DNA of 64,000 nucleotides, from contig JAKOGI010000448.1 of the NCBI GenBank assembly GCA_029747015.1, positions 382,001 through 446,000 of the forward strand, given 5' to 3'. Both the position numbers and the translations under genes were made by a program. Below, piece after piece: positions 1 to 11,809 of the stretch; positions within the stretch are counted from its first letter, which is position 1, and each line of letters begins with the position of its first letter. Source of the DNA: Carnegiea gigantea. Its lineage: Eukaryota > Streptophyta > Magnoliopsida > Caryophyllales > Cactaceae. The notes beneath the pieces were generated by a model. That model did not search any database. It saw only the letters and a program-made list of their open reading frames with translations, and had not been told where the DNA came from.

Positions 1-1095
1 TATTAAGTGAGTTCAAAGACTCACGACACTATGAAGAGGTCAAAAAGAGGTTAAGCTTTGCTAGAAATTTGGCGCTGAATTCATCCCTGCGGAACCCAAT
101 TTTTTGTGACCACTTTTGGACAAGCTCAAGTGGACCCACAACTTGAGGGCCCATGTGCTTTTGAAGCTTAAGATTTCAGCTTTCAAATAAGCCCAAGTTT
201 GTTTAATTTGGACATCATTTGATTGGGCAAAATATCACTCAAAGATACGTTATGCTGATCCAGTCCAGTCTGAGATAGGTGCATTGTTTGGGCCATAACT
301 TTAAACCGCTTATCCAAATTGAGCAAATGAGCCCATTCTGGAAAATAGACTTCCAGGGCTTTCTATCAAGCCCAAGAACGCGTGATTTGGCCGAGTATTC
401 TGGAAGTTATGCTCTGTTGAAGTTGAGGCAGCTGCAAGGATTAATTATGGGAATATGAAGAGTCTTCGGTTACATTGTGTGGCTGACATTGTGCACGTTT
501 TGGAGCCTTCTAGATTGGTGTAATCAGCTAAGAAATCCTAGAATATTCCTTGTAACCTCCCCCACCCCTTTTATGATGTGTCTTTCCATTTATCTTAGTC
601 TTTTCATTTTACTAGTTTTAATTGTTAGGAGTTATTTGAATCCTTTTGTTGTCTTTTGCTGAGCCTATATAAAGGGGGAGCGTGTGAGCATTGTAGATCA
701 GATTTCTAAGGCATTTTCAAGAGTAATTCAAGCACCTTTGAGAGTGATTCTCATTTGTGTCCCAAAAATTCCTAGTTCTATATCTTGAATTTGGCTAATT
801 CAAGTGGTGTTCTAGGTTCTCCTTCTTTTCTTTGGAGTGATTCCTCAGAAGAGTGAAGGAAATTAGCCCAAGACCAAGGTGTGAGTGGCTCCGGAAGGAT
901 TATCTCATACACAAAGTCTTGCACTATCCATCTCTATCCTGTTTGGTGATATTCTTCATCTTTCGCATCTTTCTCTCTTTTCATTTTGCTTAAGTTTGAC
1001 TTGAGTTTGATTTGGATCACTTTCCACCCACATATACATCAACCATACTGTACATTGCTCCTGTAGTCCTGCTTCAGGATTCGTAGATCGACTCC
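1..1095 (+). repeat. Probable LTR remnant, cut by the window edge
   Basis: No coding potential is visible. The stretch has a long transcript-like layout with a TATA box at about 665, a purine-poor leader after it, and CT-rich sequence at 955-1000, which is the organisation of a plant LTR with U3, R and U5. It ends near the first homology to the cyclopropane synthase gene fragment at about 1100, so it may be what truncated that copy. I did not find its partner LTR or a target duplication, so the assignment is an inference. It could also be ordinary promoter-like intergenic DNA. Confidence 0.4.
665..674 (+). promoter_or_regulatory. TATA box in the probable LTR
   Basis: CTATATAAAG is a good plant TATA match. 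It is followed by GGGGGAG and then a leader without long ORFs. No gene of its own follows it; transcription from here would run into the D fragment. Confidence 0.4.
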
Positions 1096-1120
1096 TAATA
1101 TACTATTTCTCATATTCCAG

Positions 1121-1455
1121 CAAAATCCATGTGCTTAGCTTCGATGAGGAATTCCTGAGGGTGTGGGAATACTATTTCAGCCACTGTGTTCAAGATTCAT
1201 CGCTAGGACCTTTGGGGATTACCAAGTGAGTTCTCAAGCGACATGCCTCTTGATCACCCAAATAGGGCAACTTCAGACCTCAGAGATGTTCCTCACACAA
1301 CTTTGATGTATGTAATGAGTGTTTTCATGTCTACAATCTAAAACTAACCTCGAATCAATCTTGTGTGATACAGATTGTTTTCTTGAGGGAAATCTCCTTG
1401 CATTTAGGGGCGGCTATGCAAGCATGTCATCTGTGCATTCCTTCCCCTAGAACTC
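1121..1455 (+). pseudogene. Fragment D: last two exons of a cyclopropane fatty acid synthase gene
   Basis: Two pieces match the final exons of the neighbouring genes. The first (1121-1225, after a CATATTCCAG acceptor) reads SFDEEFLRVWEYYF, then shifts frame near the codons for the CAAGF region. It ends at a GTGAG donor. The second (from 1374, after a GATACAG acceptor) starts IVF and then lacks four bases compared with copy B, which breaks the frame. Upstream exons are absent; homology stops within about 20 bases of the first acceptor. The intron end resembles that of copy A more than copy B. It cannot encode a protein. It lies tail to tail with copy B. Confidence 0.8.
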
Positions 1456-1777
1456 CACTCTTTTTATATCTAGTGTTTGAACTGACACACTAAATCAGTT
1501 AAATCCTGAATTTCTCATTGTAATTGCACTCAAGTACTTGTTTACACTTTTTGAGTGTAACTTTTTTTTTCCCGTCATGAGGGTGTGCGTGGCTACGCAT
1601 TTGCGAGTATGTGTGTTTCAGCTTTTAGAAGGTTGGTTGGAATAATAATCACTTCTACTGTTTCATCTGTTGATTAGCCATACTTATATTATAAACTCGG
1701 ATTTATAGATTCAATGATGTTGTACAATTTGGATGAAAGAATTTTTTTTTTTTTTGGGGGGGGAAGAGGGACACAGA

Positions 1778-1934
1778 TAAGGTTGTCTCCGTGTGATTAA
1801 AAGATCACAGGTTTGAGCCTTGGAATCAGTCATTAATAAAGTCAGGATAAGCTACCTACAATATGCCCCTTAGGGTGGGGCCTTTTCCAAACCTTGCGTG
1901 AACGCAGGATGCTTGTGCACCAGGCTACCCTTTA
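1778..1934 (+). mobile_element. Au-type SINE
   Basis: The start has tRNA-like promoter boxes (AAGGTTGTCTCCGTGTG, then ATCACAGGTTTGAGCC as a B box). The 3' part has the hallmark Au ending, GCTTGTGCACCAGGCTACCC. It is flanked by 14-base direct repeats, AAGAGGGACACAGA at 1764-1777 and AAGAGGGAAACAGA at 1935-1948, with one mismatch. That is a target duplication, so the copy is complete and fairly young. A poly-T/poly-G run (about 1742-1763) precedes it. It separates fragment D from pseudogene B. Confidence 0.85.
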
Positions 1935-1948
1935 AAGAGGGAAACAGA

Positions 1949-2214
1949 AATAAATTACCATCTATAGTAACGTGAGTTTATATAGTCGAAATTACCATAT
2001 AATTTATACAACTTAAACACCGCAGGGTTCAGAAACCGATATCAGAATTGGAGGGCTCTCCCAAAAAAAGAACAAAAATAAAAATTAGGCTGTAAGCTTA
2101 TGCTCCTAAGATTCATGTCTCATCCAAAGTCTCATGTGAGGCAAGACAAAGTCTCATGTGAGCAAGAGACACAAGCCCACTGAGAGATGAAGCAAATTTA
2201 GAGTACAGTTAATT
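1949..2214. other. Spacer between D and B, nothing recognised
   Basis: Non-coding. Contains two nearby copies of AAAGTCTCATGTGAG (about 2118 and 2146) and no gene that I recognise. Confidence 0.5.
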
Positions 2215-2448
2215 ATAATACAAGGGATTATTATTGAAGGCAAACTCTCTAAAGGCTTAAACAGATGCCCTTAAGCTTGCAGATAGCAAAGCAATCACAA
2301 AGTCGCGCACACACACACAAAAGGTAATGTCGAAAAGCAAGACAGGTAGTTCAGTTCCCTTATGATGAGAAATGCAGGGTTTAACTGATCCGATACACGA
2401 GTTCACACAGTAGAAATATAGTGAGCCGTGACGTTTTAGAGACAAGAA
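2215..2448 (-). other. 3' flank of pseudogene B
   Basis: This interval aligns by eye with 21425-21632, the stretch just after the stop codon of gene A (both hold a shared TACAAGGGATTATTATT stretch). It is therefore the old 3' UTR of the duplicated unit. A CA microsatellite at about 2308-2320 is specific to this copy. Confidence 0.6.
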
Positions 2449-4638
2449 TCAACAGATGGGATGCTTCCAGAGACAGGAATCAACAGATGGGATGCTTCCA
2501 TAGTGATCTCTAAATGCAATAAGATTTCCCTGCCTCGAGAAGACAATCTGCATAAAAAAAGATCAATCTCGAGGTTAATTTTCTCATGTTAATGCAAAAG
2601 CCTCCTCAAAAATAAAAGTCTCTACACCATTGAAGTGCAATTAAGCCAATTGGTGACAACTGAAACATATCTGAAGTCGGTAGGTGCAACAGAGGCATGG
2701 GGCTTGAGAGCTCACCTGGTAATTTGCAGTTGTCCTATTTATGAATCCAGAAGCACAATAGTCAAAATAGTATTCCCACATCCTTAGGAATTTCTCATCG
2801 AAGCCAAGTGAACGGATTTTACTGGGATTTGAGAAAAAGAGTGCATTAGTAGTCAATCTTGAACAAACAAATCATGCATACAAACCCAATGACACTCCAA
2901 TCCAATATGAATTGACAACTGCCGAGGTAACTCTTAGCTTATAAACATGCTTAAGGTCTCCAAATTGTCCATGTGAGACATCCCCACTTTTATAACTCTT
3001 TGCAGATGTTTACTGAGTTCCCACGAATGGGAAATAGTACAGAGGGAGGTGGTCGTAGTGGTAGGGTCAAACATCAATGACAATAACAATTACCAATCTA
3101 TTCTTAGGTGCCACAACTTTCAAGCAAGACCATCTCCCATTTAAATACATTAACCACGACATTCAAATAACCTTTCAGTGCCTTCCTGCAAAGCCGAGAA
3201 ATTCCGGTACAGGTATCCAAGAAACTTATGGAAGCAGCTATTGCAATTAACACTCAGGGCATAACAAAGGAAAACCTCTTAGGTTACGACAGTAATTCTG
3301 GCACAAATGACATTGTTGTGTGGAAGATAATGTGAATTTGTGTCGAACCTTTGGTTGTCAAGAAATCTTTTCTTCCAGCATCTGAAGGTTTGACCAAAAT
3401 GTCCCCCAATATTCTCCACATGCTCCACGCTGCAAATAATACACTTTGAGCATTTCCTATAGAAGTAATAGGGGTATTTGAGCAGTTGAAAATCTAGTTT
3501 TCATTTCATGATCAATTTACCAAAGTCTAGATGCAGCAGCCATTGCTGATGTTATTCTGCTCAACGAGGGTAGACATCCACCTGGGAAGATGTACTCCCT
3601 CATAAAATCTGAGCTTCTTATATGCGCGTCATACTATTGATCTGGTATTGATGTGGTCTGAAGAGGAAGCATCCACAGCAAAACCCATCAGGCAAAATTA
3701 ACTACATCATACATGTCCTCCCACATTATCTATAGTGAATATAAAATGACACCCACTCAAAACCTTCAGCCAAACATGTCCTATCATGATATGACATGAC
3801 ACAATCTTATAATGAGAAGACCTGGCACAGATTTCCAGAGGTCAATATGTAGGCAGTCCTTCCACTGGCAAACTCAGACGCGGCTTGCAGACATGATTTT
3901 TTTTTTTTAATAAATAATTTAAAGGGGGAAAAAAGCTAATAGCTCAGGAGCTACTCTTTCTCACTGTGTTACCTGAATGACTAGGATCCCATTTTAGTAC
4001 TCATCCCCCACTTGTTCTAGCATCTCACTGATTCAACAATAAAAACATCAGAGATCAGGACAATGATCAGAAAGCAGTTAGCCAAGTCATGTCAGTAAGT
4101 GGGTCTCACCAAGAGATGATTCTATCATATTTGTGTGTACTTGGCAATTGGCGATAATCACAGAGAAGAAACCTTATGTGATCCTACAAGCATCACAAAT
4201 ATCAAATTGATGTGATTGGTATTGTCAGCATTGTAATGGGGTACAACAAGGACACAGATCGTGACAGCAGAATCTCTAGATGAAAAAGAAACATTCTTTC
4301 CTTCAGACCACTGGGGAACTAAATGAAACATTGGCACTCAGTGTGAGCATTGTTCAGTATTCGATACAGTCACAGTTCTATGAAAGTCAACTTATTCACT
4401 TGTTCTGCCATTTCTATATGTTCTTGCATAATGGTGAAAAAGTAGGAAAGGAACTCGGAAATCTTAAAGACCAACCCTTGAGAAGAGAAAATGGCTTTCT
4501 CATAGAAATATTACTTTCTGGACATCCAACTATGTCATTTTTCGTACATCAAATCTAACCATCAATCAATACAAAAATTTGCCGCGCAGTAAATTAATCA
4601 AAAGCATGTTAGTTGTTATTGAGATTAATTAAAAAAGC

Positions 4639-6046
4639 TGTTGCGTGAAAAACAGAGTTTTAATATTTATAAACCCCAAGTGCAAGGTATGTCGTTGAGT
4701 ACTTGGGGTGTCGTCCACAGGGAATTGGGTTTCCAACTACCAGAGTTCACTAGAGCGTCTCAAGCTAGGCAGGATCGAAGGGTGAGAAGGGGAAACTAAA
4801 CTACGCTACAAATACAGAAACAAACGACTTGGAGTTGTGATTTTACCAATGGATGAACTAACTAACCAAGATGAGTCCTAACCTACCCAAACCATACTAT
4901 GAACAAGAGATGGTCGGTTGCACCATCAAAGACCACCCAAGCCCTCTCTCAAGGGTTATGAGCTAGTCTAACTCGCGTAACCACCTACTTTCGTGGGGTT
5001 AGTCGAATTAGACCACAAAACTAGCAACCCCGGACCTAACTCGATTCGGATACTATTTTCATGTCCCGAACTCGGCTATTCCCTCTCCCACACTAGCTAA
5101 TTGACCTCACCTCTCAGCATAAGTCAATCGCCCAATAATATGAATGAAAGCCCTCTCAGGCATTTCATCGAACACTTGGCGGGCGTGAAGGAAAACTCTA
5201 TGTTCTAGGCAAAAATTGGGCATGATTAGGCCTAGTACAAGATTAATTAGCCATCAAGAGGCTAATCACAATCCAAGCCAACAAAATCTAACAACTAATC
5301 ATCAAAAACGAATGAAAACCTAAACTAACAAATAAGAACATGGACACGAAGAACGAAACAAAGGCAATGAAATAAAACGAATTCAAACAACTAGATAACA
5401 TGAATCAACAATGAAAACCAAACATATAAACTTAGGCAAATCAAATACAATAATTAAAACTAACAAAACATAAACAAGAACAATGAAATAAATAGAGAAA
5501 AGGAAGAGGGAAACTTATGCTTGAATTGATTGAAGAACTTGAAATCCACAAGCAAAAATCCCAAAATACAAACAACTGAGATCCTAATCTAATCCTCCTA
5601 TTGAGGTTTTTATTGGATAAACCCAACCTAAACTAACCTAGAAAATCGCCCAAGGAGAAACCCCGAACGAACTCCTCATGAACGCCCGAAAAAGGGGCTT
5701 TTATCGCGAACCCAGGCCTGACGCACGGCCGTGCGTCACCACGCACGGCCGTGCGCCTGGCCGTGCGCCACCACGCACGGCCGTGCGCCTGGCCGTGCGC
5801 CACCACGCACGGCCGTGCCTCCCTGCAGGTCGGCCGTGCACTGTCCTTCTCTGCTGTGTTTTGCCCGTTTTCGCTGATTTTCATCGTTTTGTCCTATCTT
5901 TGTCCCTTTCTGCGACGTTTGCTCGATTTAGAGTTATTTCCTACAAAACATAAATAAAACGAGTAAAAATTCTAAAGATTAAGTTATTATACGAGCGAAA
6001 AGTAGGTGAAAGAGGCACATAAAATAGGTAAATTTACCGTTCAACA
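4639..6046 (-). repeat. 3' LTR of the non-autonomous element
   Basis: Matches 9060-10478 with scattered substitutions over its length. On the minus strand it starts TGTTGAACGG and ends GCAACA. It holds a CG-rich palindromic tandem array at 5721-5830. Confidence 0.9.
5721..5830. repeat. CG-rich palindromic tandem array inside the LTR
   Basis: The 12-base palindrome GCACGGCCGTGC occurs four times, in blocks starting at 5721, 5741, 5773 and 5805; the last three are spaced exactly 32 bases apart. Counted along the element's own strand, the array is about 215-325 bases from the LTR start, in the U3 promoter part. The overlapping ORFs read in several frames here (Arg/Ala/His-rich) are by-products of the repeat. 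Confidence 0.85.
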
Positions 6047-6060
6047 CACCCCCACACCTA
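6047..6060 (-). promoter_or_regulatory. Polypurine tract next to the 3' LTR
   Basis: On the minus strand the bases just before TGTTGAACGG are AGGTGTGGGGGTG. This purine-rich run is the expected plus-strand primer of an LTR retrotransposon and agrees with the tRNA-Asp site at the other end. Confidence 0.75.
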
Positions 6061-7626
6061 TCTTTTGCTCGTCCTCGAGCAAAATAAAAGAAAAACTAAA
6101 GTAAACAACTAACTCACTTTCGTAGGAATTACGGTTGCATTTAGCGTATGCAACAAGCCCTTTAAACCCCTTGGTCACCCCAAGTGGACGAGTAAGGTCT
6201 CATGAGGGTTTGCAGAAGATATACCCACAAAATCTCAAAAAAGGAAAAACAAAGAAAAGAGAAACAAAAATCGAAAAATGAAAATGACAAAACAAAATAT
6301 ATACATCAGGGTGAACTGTACACGTTCGGATCAACCAAAACCACCTAGTAGCTCAAATATCAGTCTGTACACAAGCATTATATGCATTTCAGGACACATC
6401 ATCCTAAAGAATGGCATTCAGATATCAGCTTTTCACCCCACGACGCATGAAAATAATGAATCCATCCTGGTGCCTGTGTGCAAGTGTATCATCACCCTGA
6501 AACTAAGCCTACCAAAACCAAACTCAATCCCACGCAATTGACACAAGCTACCTTTTCGAATGGCTAGCATGGAAAGCAGGCTTCCCCAGTAGCAGTATCG
6601 CTTCAAAGGGTAACACCCAGTAGCGCATGCCTCAAAGGGGTACTTGTCATTTCCAACTCTTTTCTTCCCCACTTGTTTTTCTTTTTCATTATTTTTTTTT
6701 CATTACAAACTCATGCCACGCCTCAAAGGGATACACCCAGTAGCGCTTGAATTTGTTTGTTTTTGCTTTTGTTTTAGAAAATGGGGGTGCCAGCACATAT
6801 AAAGGGAGCTATGCAGTAGACAAGTGGGGGAGTCAATCATGAAAGACTAAGAATGTAGGATGATGATAATACATAAATCAGGACTGGATTACAAAATTAC
6901 AATGGACTGTTGGGGTTAGAACTAAGACCTAAAACGACAGATTGGGGATGAACCTTTATCATGCACATTATACTTACATACGAGCTAATAGTCAAGGTAC
7001 CGGAGATTAAGACTGATCTAAATAGTACAAAACTCCCCTAAATTCAAAAGGAAAAGAAAAATTTATACAAAAAGGAGAAAAAGTGAAAAAGTTATACAAA
7101 AATGAAAATTTTGAAAATTTTAAACAAAAATAAGAAGAAAAGGGGAGATGACCCCACCCCCACACCTAAATCTCACAATGTCCTCATTGGGAGCTGTGAG
7201 TCATCACCAACACACAAAAATAAAGAAAACCAAATCAAACACAAGACAAACAAAATCGAAAAATATATACACAAGCTAACACACTCTCCCAAAAACACAA
7301 TCTCACCCAAAACAACAACACGATCACACATATATACAAACTAACACCACCAAAAATAAATATAGACCAATCCAACAATACCACCAATCTTAACACAATA
7401 AAAATCCACAAAAACACAAAAATGGTGATCATAGCCAACAACGGCTCAACAACAACCAAATTTCACCACAAGATGATCACCAACCAAAAACACAATCCTA
7501 ATATTCACAACTAAACAAAAACAAAAAGGAAAGAAAAGAAAAATAAAATGAAGGGGGGAGAGATTGAGAACGAGTATACCAGGTCAGGTACTGAATGTAC
7601 CCGAGCTACACCTCGCTAGGACGAGG
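6061..7626. other. Non-coding interior of the LTR element
   Basis: No supported gene. Holds imperfect repeats of a CCTCAAAGGG-TACACCCAGTAGCGC sequence at about 6600-6640 and 6718-6750, and a strongly A-rich stretch at 7020-7560 on the plus strand. Confidence 0.5.
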
Positions 7627-8925
7627 TTAGGGAAGCGCGAGGAGCATCAGCCACTCCTCGGCGGCGTTCAGGACGTGCATCACCAACTCAGATGCCGTCA
7701 ACGCTCGCAGAAGTTTATCAAACACCTGAGCCTGCAACTCAGATGAGTGTAAGTAAGAGCACTTAAATAGGAATGCAGAAATAATGGTAAGTGCTCTCCT
7801 AAATTTATGGAATGCCTTTGAAAAATTAGTAAAGAAATCAAATGCAGTAGTTAACATGATTTTCGCAGGCATGCTCCCTAGGTACAAGCTATAAGGATCA
7901 AGGGAGGGGTCATACCCTCTGAAGGTACCTAGGGAGTCCATATAGTCTATCTCATTCCCCTCAAGTATATCATGACATGCAACGAGTGACAAATTATGGT
8001 GCTCAGGGGAAGAGGAGGGTGGTGAACCTGAAGGGGGAACATGGGGTGTATCAAGGTGGCCAGGAGATACATTCTCAACAAGGTTATGACTAGCTGGCAT
8101 AGCAATCACAACATCCCCATAAGACCTCCCTACAGGAGCCGCATCAGAATCATGCACCTCAATAAGATCATTGTCTGAATCATAACAAACATCATCCTCA
8201 TCAACACTCGCGTTAACAGTAAAGGTCTCACCTACCTCGAACTCCGTCGACTGAGTTAAAGGAAGAGGTGGATCAGGCAAGGTCGTGTTAAATGCAGTGT
8301 TGTCCCTAAAGGTACTGGGTGAGGGTGGAGCAACAAGGGATGGAGCAGTTAGGGAAGGGTCAAGTACTGCCTCTAGTCCGGATTCTAGGGAAGTAAAAGA
8401 CGCACCATCATCACACAAACAAACATCATGTTTAGGAGAACTAAACCTAAGGTTGGTCTTATGTGATAGGTCAAACTCCCGCATTTTATTTTCAAACTCA
8501 GCTTGTTGCCTTTTCATTGTCTCTATCATACTACTAATTCTAGCAAGGCTATCGTCAGAAATATAATAAGGACAAGAAGTGTTGTCATGATCAGAACAAT
8601 GGCAAGTTTCACACAAAGGAGGGGCATAATCAGGGATGCAAGGGACTGGGTTATAAGAATTAGCACAGCTAATATCAAATTCATAAGTATCCTGAGCCAG
8701 CCAATTAAGAAAATCCCATGCTTCTTCGACATTTCTAGCATAAAAATCCCAATGCTCAAAAAGAGCATGAGTCTCACAATTCACACCCTCATCAACAACA
8801 TGCAATATTTCCCATTTCCCATATAAACATCCACAAGAAACACATTGAGCAAGATAAGCATGTAAACGATCCCAATAACGGTAAAATAATTCTTGCTCAC
8901 ATTGGGGAAAATGGAAAATTGCCAC
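7627..8925 (-). CDS. Gag-like ORF of the non-autonomous LTR element
   Basis: An open frame of about 430 codons, the only long one in the element. The N-terminal part (first 110 residues) has the pattern of a plant retrotransposon gag domain: an aromatic run around ELFYRYWDRL, a Cys-rich middle, and NVEEAWDFLNWLAQDTYEF matching the end of that domain. A cysteine/histidine cluster follows (CETCHCSDHDNTSCP), close to a retroviral zinc knuckle but not canonical CCHC. Then comes a charged stretch around RQQAEFENKMREF and an acidic, Pro/Ser-rich C-terminal half. It would package element RNA. The frame has no ATG near its beginning (it opens at GTG), so the start is unsure or lost. There is no polymerase downstream. 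Confidence 0.6.
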   Translation of the reverse strand: MAIFHFPQCEQELFYRYWDRLHAYLAQCVSCGCLYGKWEILHVVDEGVNCETHALFEHWDFYARNVEEAWDFLNWLAQDTYEFDISCANSYNPVPCIPDYAPPLCETCHCSDHDNTSCPYYISDDSLARISSMIETMKRQQAEFENKMREFDLSHKTNLRFSSPKHDVCLCDDGASFTSLESGLEAVLDPSLTAPSLVAPPSPSTFRDNTAFNTTLPDPPLPLTQSTEFEVGETFTVNASVDEDDVCYDSDNDLIEVHDSDAAPVGRSYGDVVIAMPASHNLVENVSPGHLDTPHVPPSGSPPSSSPEHHNLSLVACHDILEGNEIDYMDSLGTFRGYDPSLDPYSLYLGSMPAKIMLTTAFDFFTNFSKAFHKFRRALTIISAFLFKCSYLHSSELQAQVFDKLLRALTASELVMHVLNAAEEWLMLLALP

Positions 8926-9035
8926 AGAAAATTTTTTTTATTTTTTTTATTTTTTTATTTTTTTTAATTTTTTTGGATTTTCTAAAAGCCTAGTCTCGAA
9001 TGCTCAAGTAAACCCCAATATTGAAAAACGCCAAC

Positions 9036-9053
9036 TCCCCGGCAACGGCGCCA
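9036..9053 (-). promoter_or_regulatory. Primer binding site, complementary to tRNA-Asp
   Basis: On the minus strand it reads TGGCGCCGTTGCCGGGGA, an exact complement of the usual plant tRNA-Asp 3' end. It lies 6 bases inside the 5' LTR. This is the main evidence for orientation. Confidence 0.9.
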
Positions 9054-9059
9054 AAAACT

Positions 9060-10478
9060 TGTTGCAAGAAAAACAAAGTTTTAACATTTATAAACCCCAA
9101 GTGCAAAGTGTATCGTTGAGTACTTGGGGTGTCGTCCGCAGGAAATTGTGTTTCCAACTACCGGAGTTCACTAGAGCGTCTCAATCTAGGGGAGATCAAC
9201 GGTGAAGGAGAGGAACTAAACTACGCTACAAACACAGAAACAAGCGACTTGGAGTTGTGATTTTACCAATGGATGAACCAACTAACCAAGACGAGTCGTA
9301 ACCTACCCGAACCACACTATAAACAAGAGATGGTCGGCTGCACCATCAAAAACCACCCAAGCCCTCTCTCAAGGGTCATGAGCTAGTCTAACTCGTGTAA
9401 CCACCTACTTTCGTGGGGTTAGGCGAATTAGACCACAAAACTAGTAACCCCGGACCTAGCTCGATTCGGATACTATTTTCATGTCCCGAACTCGGCTATT
9501 CCCTCTCCCACCCTAGCTAATTGACCTCACCTTTAAGCATAAGTCAATCGCCCAAAAATATGGATGAAAGCTCTCTCAAGCATTTCATCGAACACTTGAT
9601 AGGCGTGAAGGAAAACTCTAAGTTCTAGGCATAGATTGGGTATGGTCAGGCCAAATACAAGATTAATTAGCCATCAAGAGGCTAATCACAATCCAAACCA
9701 ACAAAATCTAACAACTAATCATCAAAAACGAATGAAAACCTAAACTAACAAATAAGAACATGAACACGAAGAACGAAACAAAGGCAATGAAATAAAACGA
9801 ATTCAAACAACTAGATAACATGAATCAACAATGAGAACCAAACATATAAACTTAGGCAAATCAAATACAAGAATTAAAACTAACAAAACATAAACAAGAA
9901 CAATGAAATAAATAGAGAAAAGGAAGAGGGAAACTTATGCTTGAATTGATTGAAGAACTTGAAATCCACAAGCAAGAATCCCAAAATACAAACAACTGGG
10001 ATCCTAATCTAATCCTCCTATTGAGGTTTTTATTGGATAAACCTAACCTAAACTAACCTAGAAAATCGCCCAAGGAGAAACCCCGAACGAACCCCCCGAA
10101 CAAACTGGCAAAAATGGGTTATATCGCGAACGCAGGCCCGACGCACGGCCGTGCCACCACGCACGGCCGCCCGTGCGCCACCACGCACGGCCAGAACGCA
10201 CGGCCGTGCGCCTGGCCGTGCTGGCCGTACGTGGCTTCGGCCACCGGTGCACGGTCGTGCCTCCCTGCAGGATGGCCGTGCACTGCTGTTTTTCACCTGT
10301 TTTCGCTGATTTTCATCGTTTTGTCCCATCTTCGTCCCTTTCTGCGACGTTTGCTTGATTTGGAGTTATTTCCTACAAAACATAAATAAAACAAGGTAAA
10401 ATCCTAAGAATTAAGTTATTATACGAGCTAAAAGTGGGTGAAAGAAGCACGTAAAATAGGTAAATTTACCGCTCAACA
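9060..10478 (-). repeat. 5' LTR of the non-autonomous element
   Basis: Partner of 4639-6046. The CG-rich array at about 10139-10265 is rearranged compared with the other LTR: the palindrome blocks are less regular, so the array has changed since insertion while the rest stayed similar. Confidence 0.9.
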
Positions 10479-11486
10479 AAAGCATACAAAGTAGCAAAAC
10501 ATTAAGTCCACAGAGCAAGCCCAGACGATTCTGATGAGATTATTGTCACTGAAAAAGTAAAATAGACTAATTAAGGGGACATAAGTTCTCTCTAAGCTAG
10601 TAAAAGAGAGAGGAACCTGTAAGCCAGTCTCCCTCACCCTTTGTTCTGCATATTTCAATTGCTCCTCAGCAAGAGTAATGCCGTTATATCTGCATCCTCT
10701 TTTCTTCACAACCTCAATAGCAAAGCTGCCCCAACCACAACCAATTTCAAGCAACTCATGCTGTTCCTCTACCTTAGCCTGTGTTAATCTCATTCAAAAG
10801 GTAAACCCTCAATCTAAATCAGGAAAATCTACCAATGCAACATCTACTGTATACTGACCTTGTCTATGAGAAGATGGATTTTTCTAAGTTGTGCAACCTT
10901 CAAGTCTTCATTTTTAGACTAGCACATATCAACATAGTTATAGCAAAACTTATTTCAGGAAAAAATCTAAAACCATTAACAAGAGAAACTAACTTTTAAA
11001 GCCTAGGAACCACAGTGCTGAGCTGAAAGGCTGCAGTTCTAACCTTGAAGATGGCACAAGAGTATGTCATTGTCTCGTCAAGAAAGAGAGAGAACATTTC
11101 ATTACTCTGTCGTCAATTTAAAGAAAGCGAAAAGAAAATGTCAAAAGCAGTATAGCTAGGTTATGTTTTGTTTGTCTCACATCACATCCAGCAAGCAGCT
11201 ATGTATCACTTCTCAATTCTCATACGTAATCACTCAAACACAGAGAAAATTAGCCTAAAAAAAATTCAGCTCATAGCATAAATGTCCAATCATGTACGTA
11301 ACAAGCACTTTCAATGCACGCAATGAATTCATCTTAACTGGCTAAATGACATCATGCTGACACCGAAAAGACTATAATAAAGACATTACCCTCCCCCACC
11401 CCTCTACCCTAAGACATAGCTTGTCGCCTTGTTCATCATATCAGAGAGTCGGCCTTCCGGAGGAAAATAGTATGCCTATATGATAA

Positions 11487-11809
11487 GAAGCATGGACAAC
11501 AATACGCGACACGAACATGAAACGACACTGGCACTGACACATAGACATGCGTTGATGAAAAAATATTCATGTAATTACTTGTATGTTTGTTGTCCGTTTT
11601 AACCCTGGAGAAGTCGTGTTTGCATGAGAACAATAACAAATTCCTCTTGGTGTATGTGACCTTCTACTGTCAATAACAAAATCCAATTTCTCTGTTTAAG
11701 CTGTGTATTTGGCATGCGTTTGAGAGTGTCCAAGGAGTGCATGTCTGAGAACGTCGGTGTCCGACACGTGTTGGACATGGATATGTAAGTCATGGAGTGT
11801 CCGTGCTTC
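11487..11809. mobile_element. MITE-like element in intron 15 of copy B
   Basis: Ends are inverted repeats: GAAGCATGGACAAC on the left and GTGTCCGTGCTTC on the right. The interior is rich in ACACGACAC-type words. A second, more degraded copy is at 17427-17764. No clear target duplication was found, so the superfamily is unknown. Confidence 0.55.

Larger units (their letters stand above)
4639..10478 (-). mobile_element. Non-autonomous LTR retrotransposon (gypsy-like) in intron 18 of copy B
   Basis: A complete insertion with two LTRs of about 1.4 kb (4639-6046 and 9060-10478) that begin TG and end CA, flanked by a perfect 5-base target duplication AAAGC (4634-4638 and 10479-10483). A primer site for tRNA-Asp and a purine-rich tract fix the orientation as minus, the same as gene B. 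The 3.0-kb interior has one long frame that resembles a gag domain, and no protease, reverse transcriptase or integrase that I can see. It would therefore need proteins from another element (an LARD-like derivative). The tRNA-Asp primer and the gag style suggest an Athila/Tat-type Ty3 relative; that placement is inference. Confidence 0.9.

Noticed and set aside
5633..5957. Arg/Ala/His-rich ORFs in three frames
   Set aside because: They arise from the CG-rich palindromic array in the LTR and recur at 10048-10389 in the other LTR.
7235..7459. Hydrophobic ORF inside the LTR element
   Set aside because: It is the complement of an A-rich, low-complexity stretch; no motif, and unlikely to be a real membrane protein.
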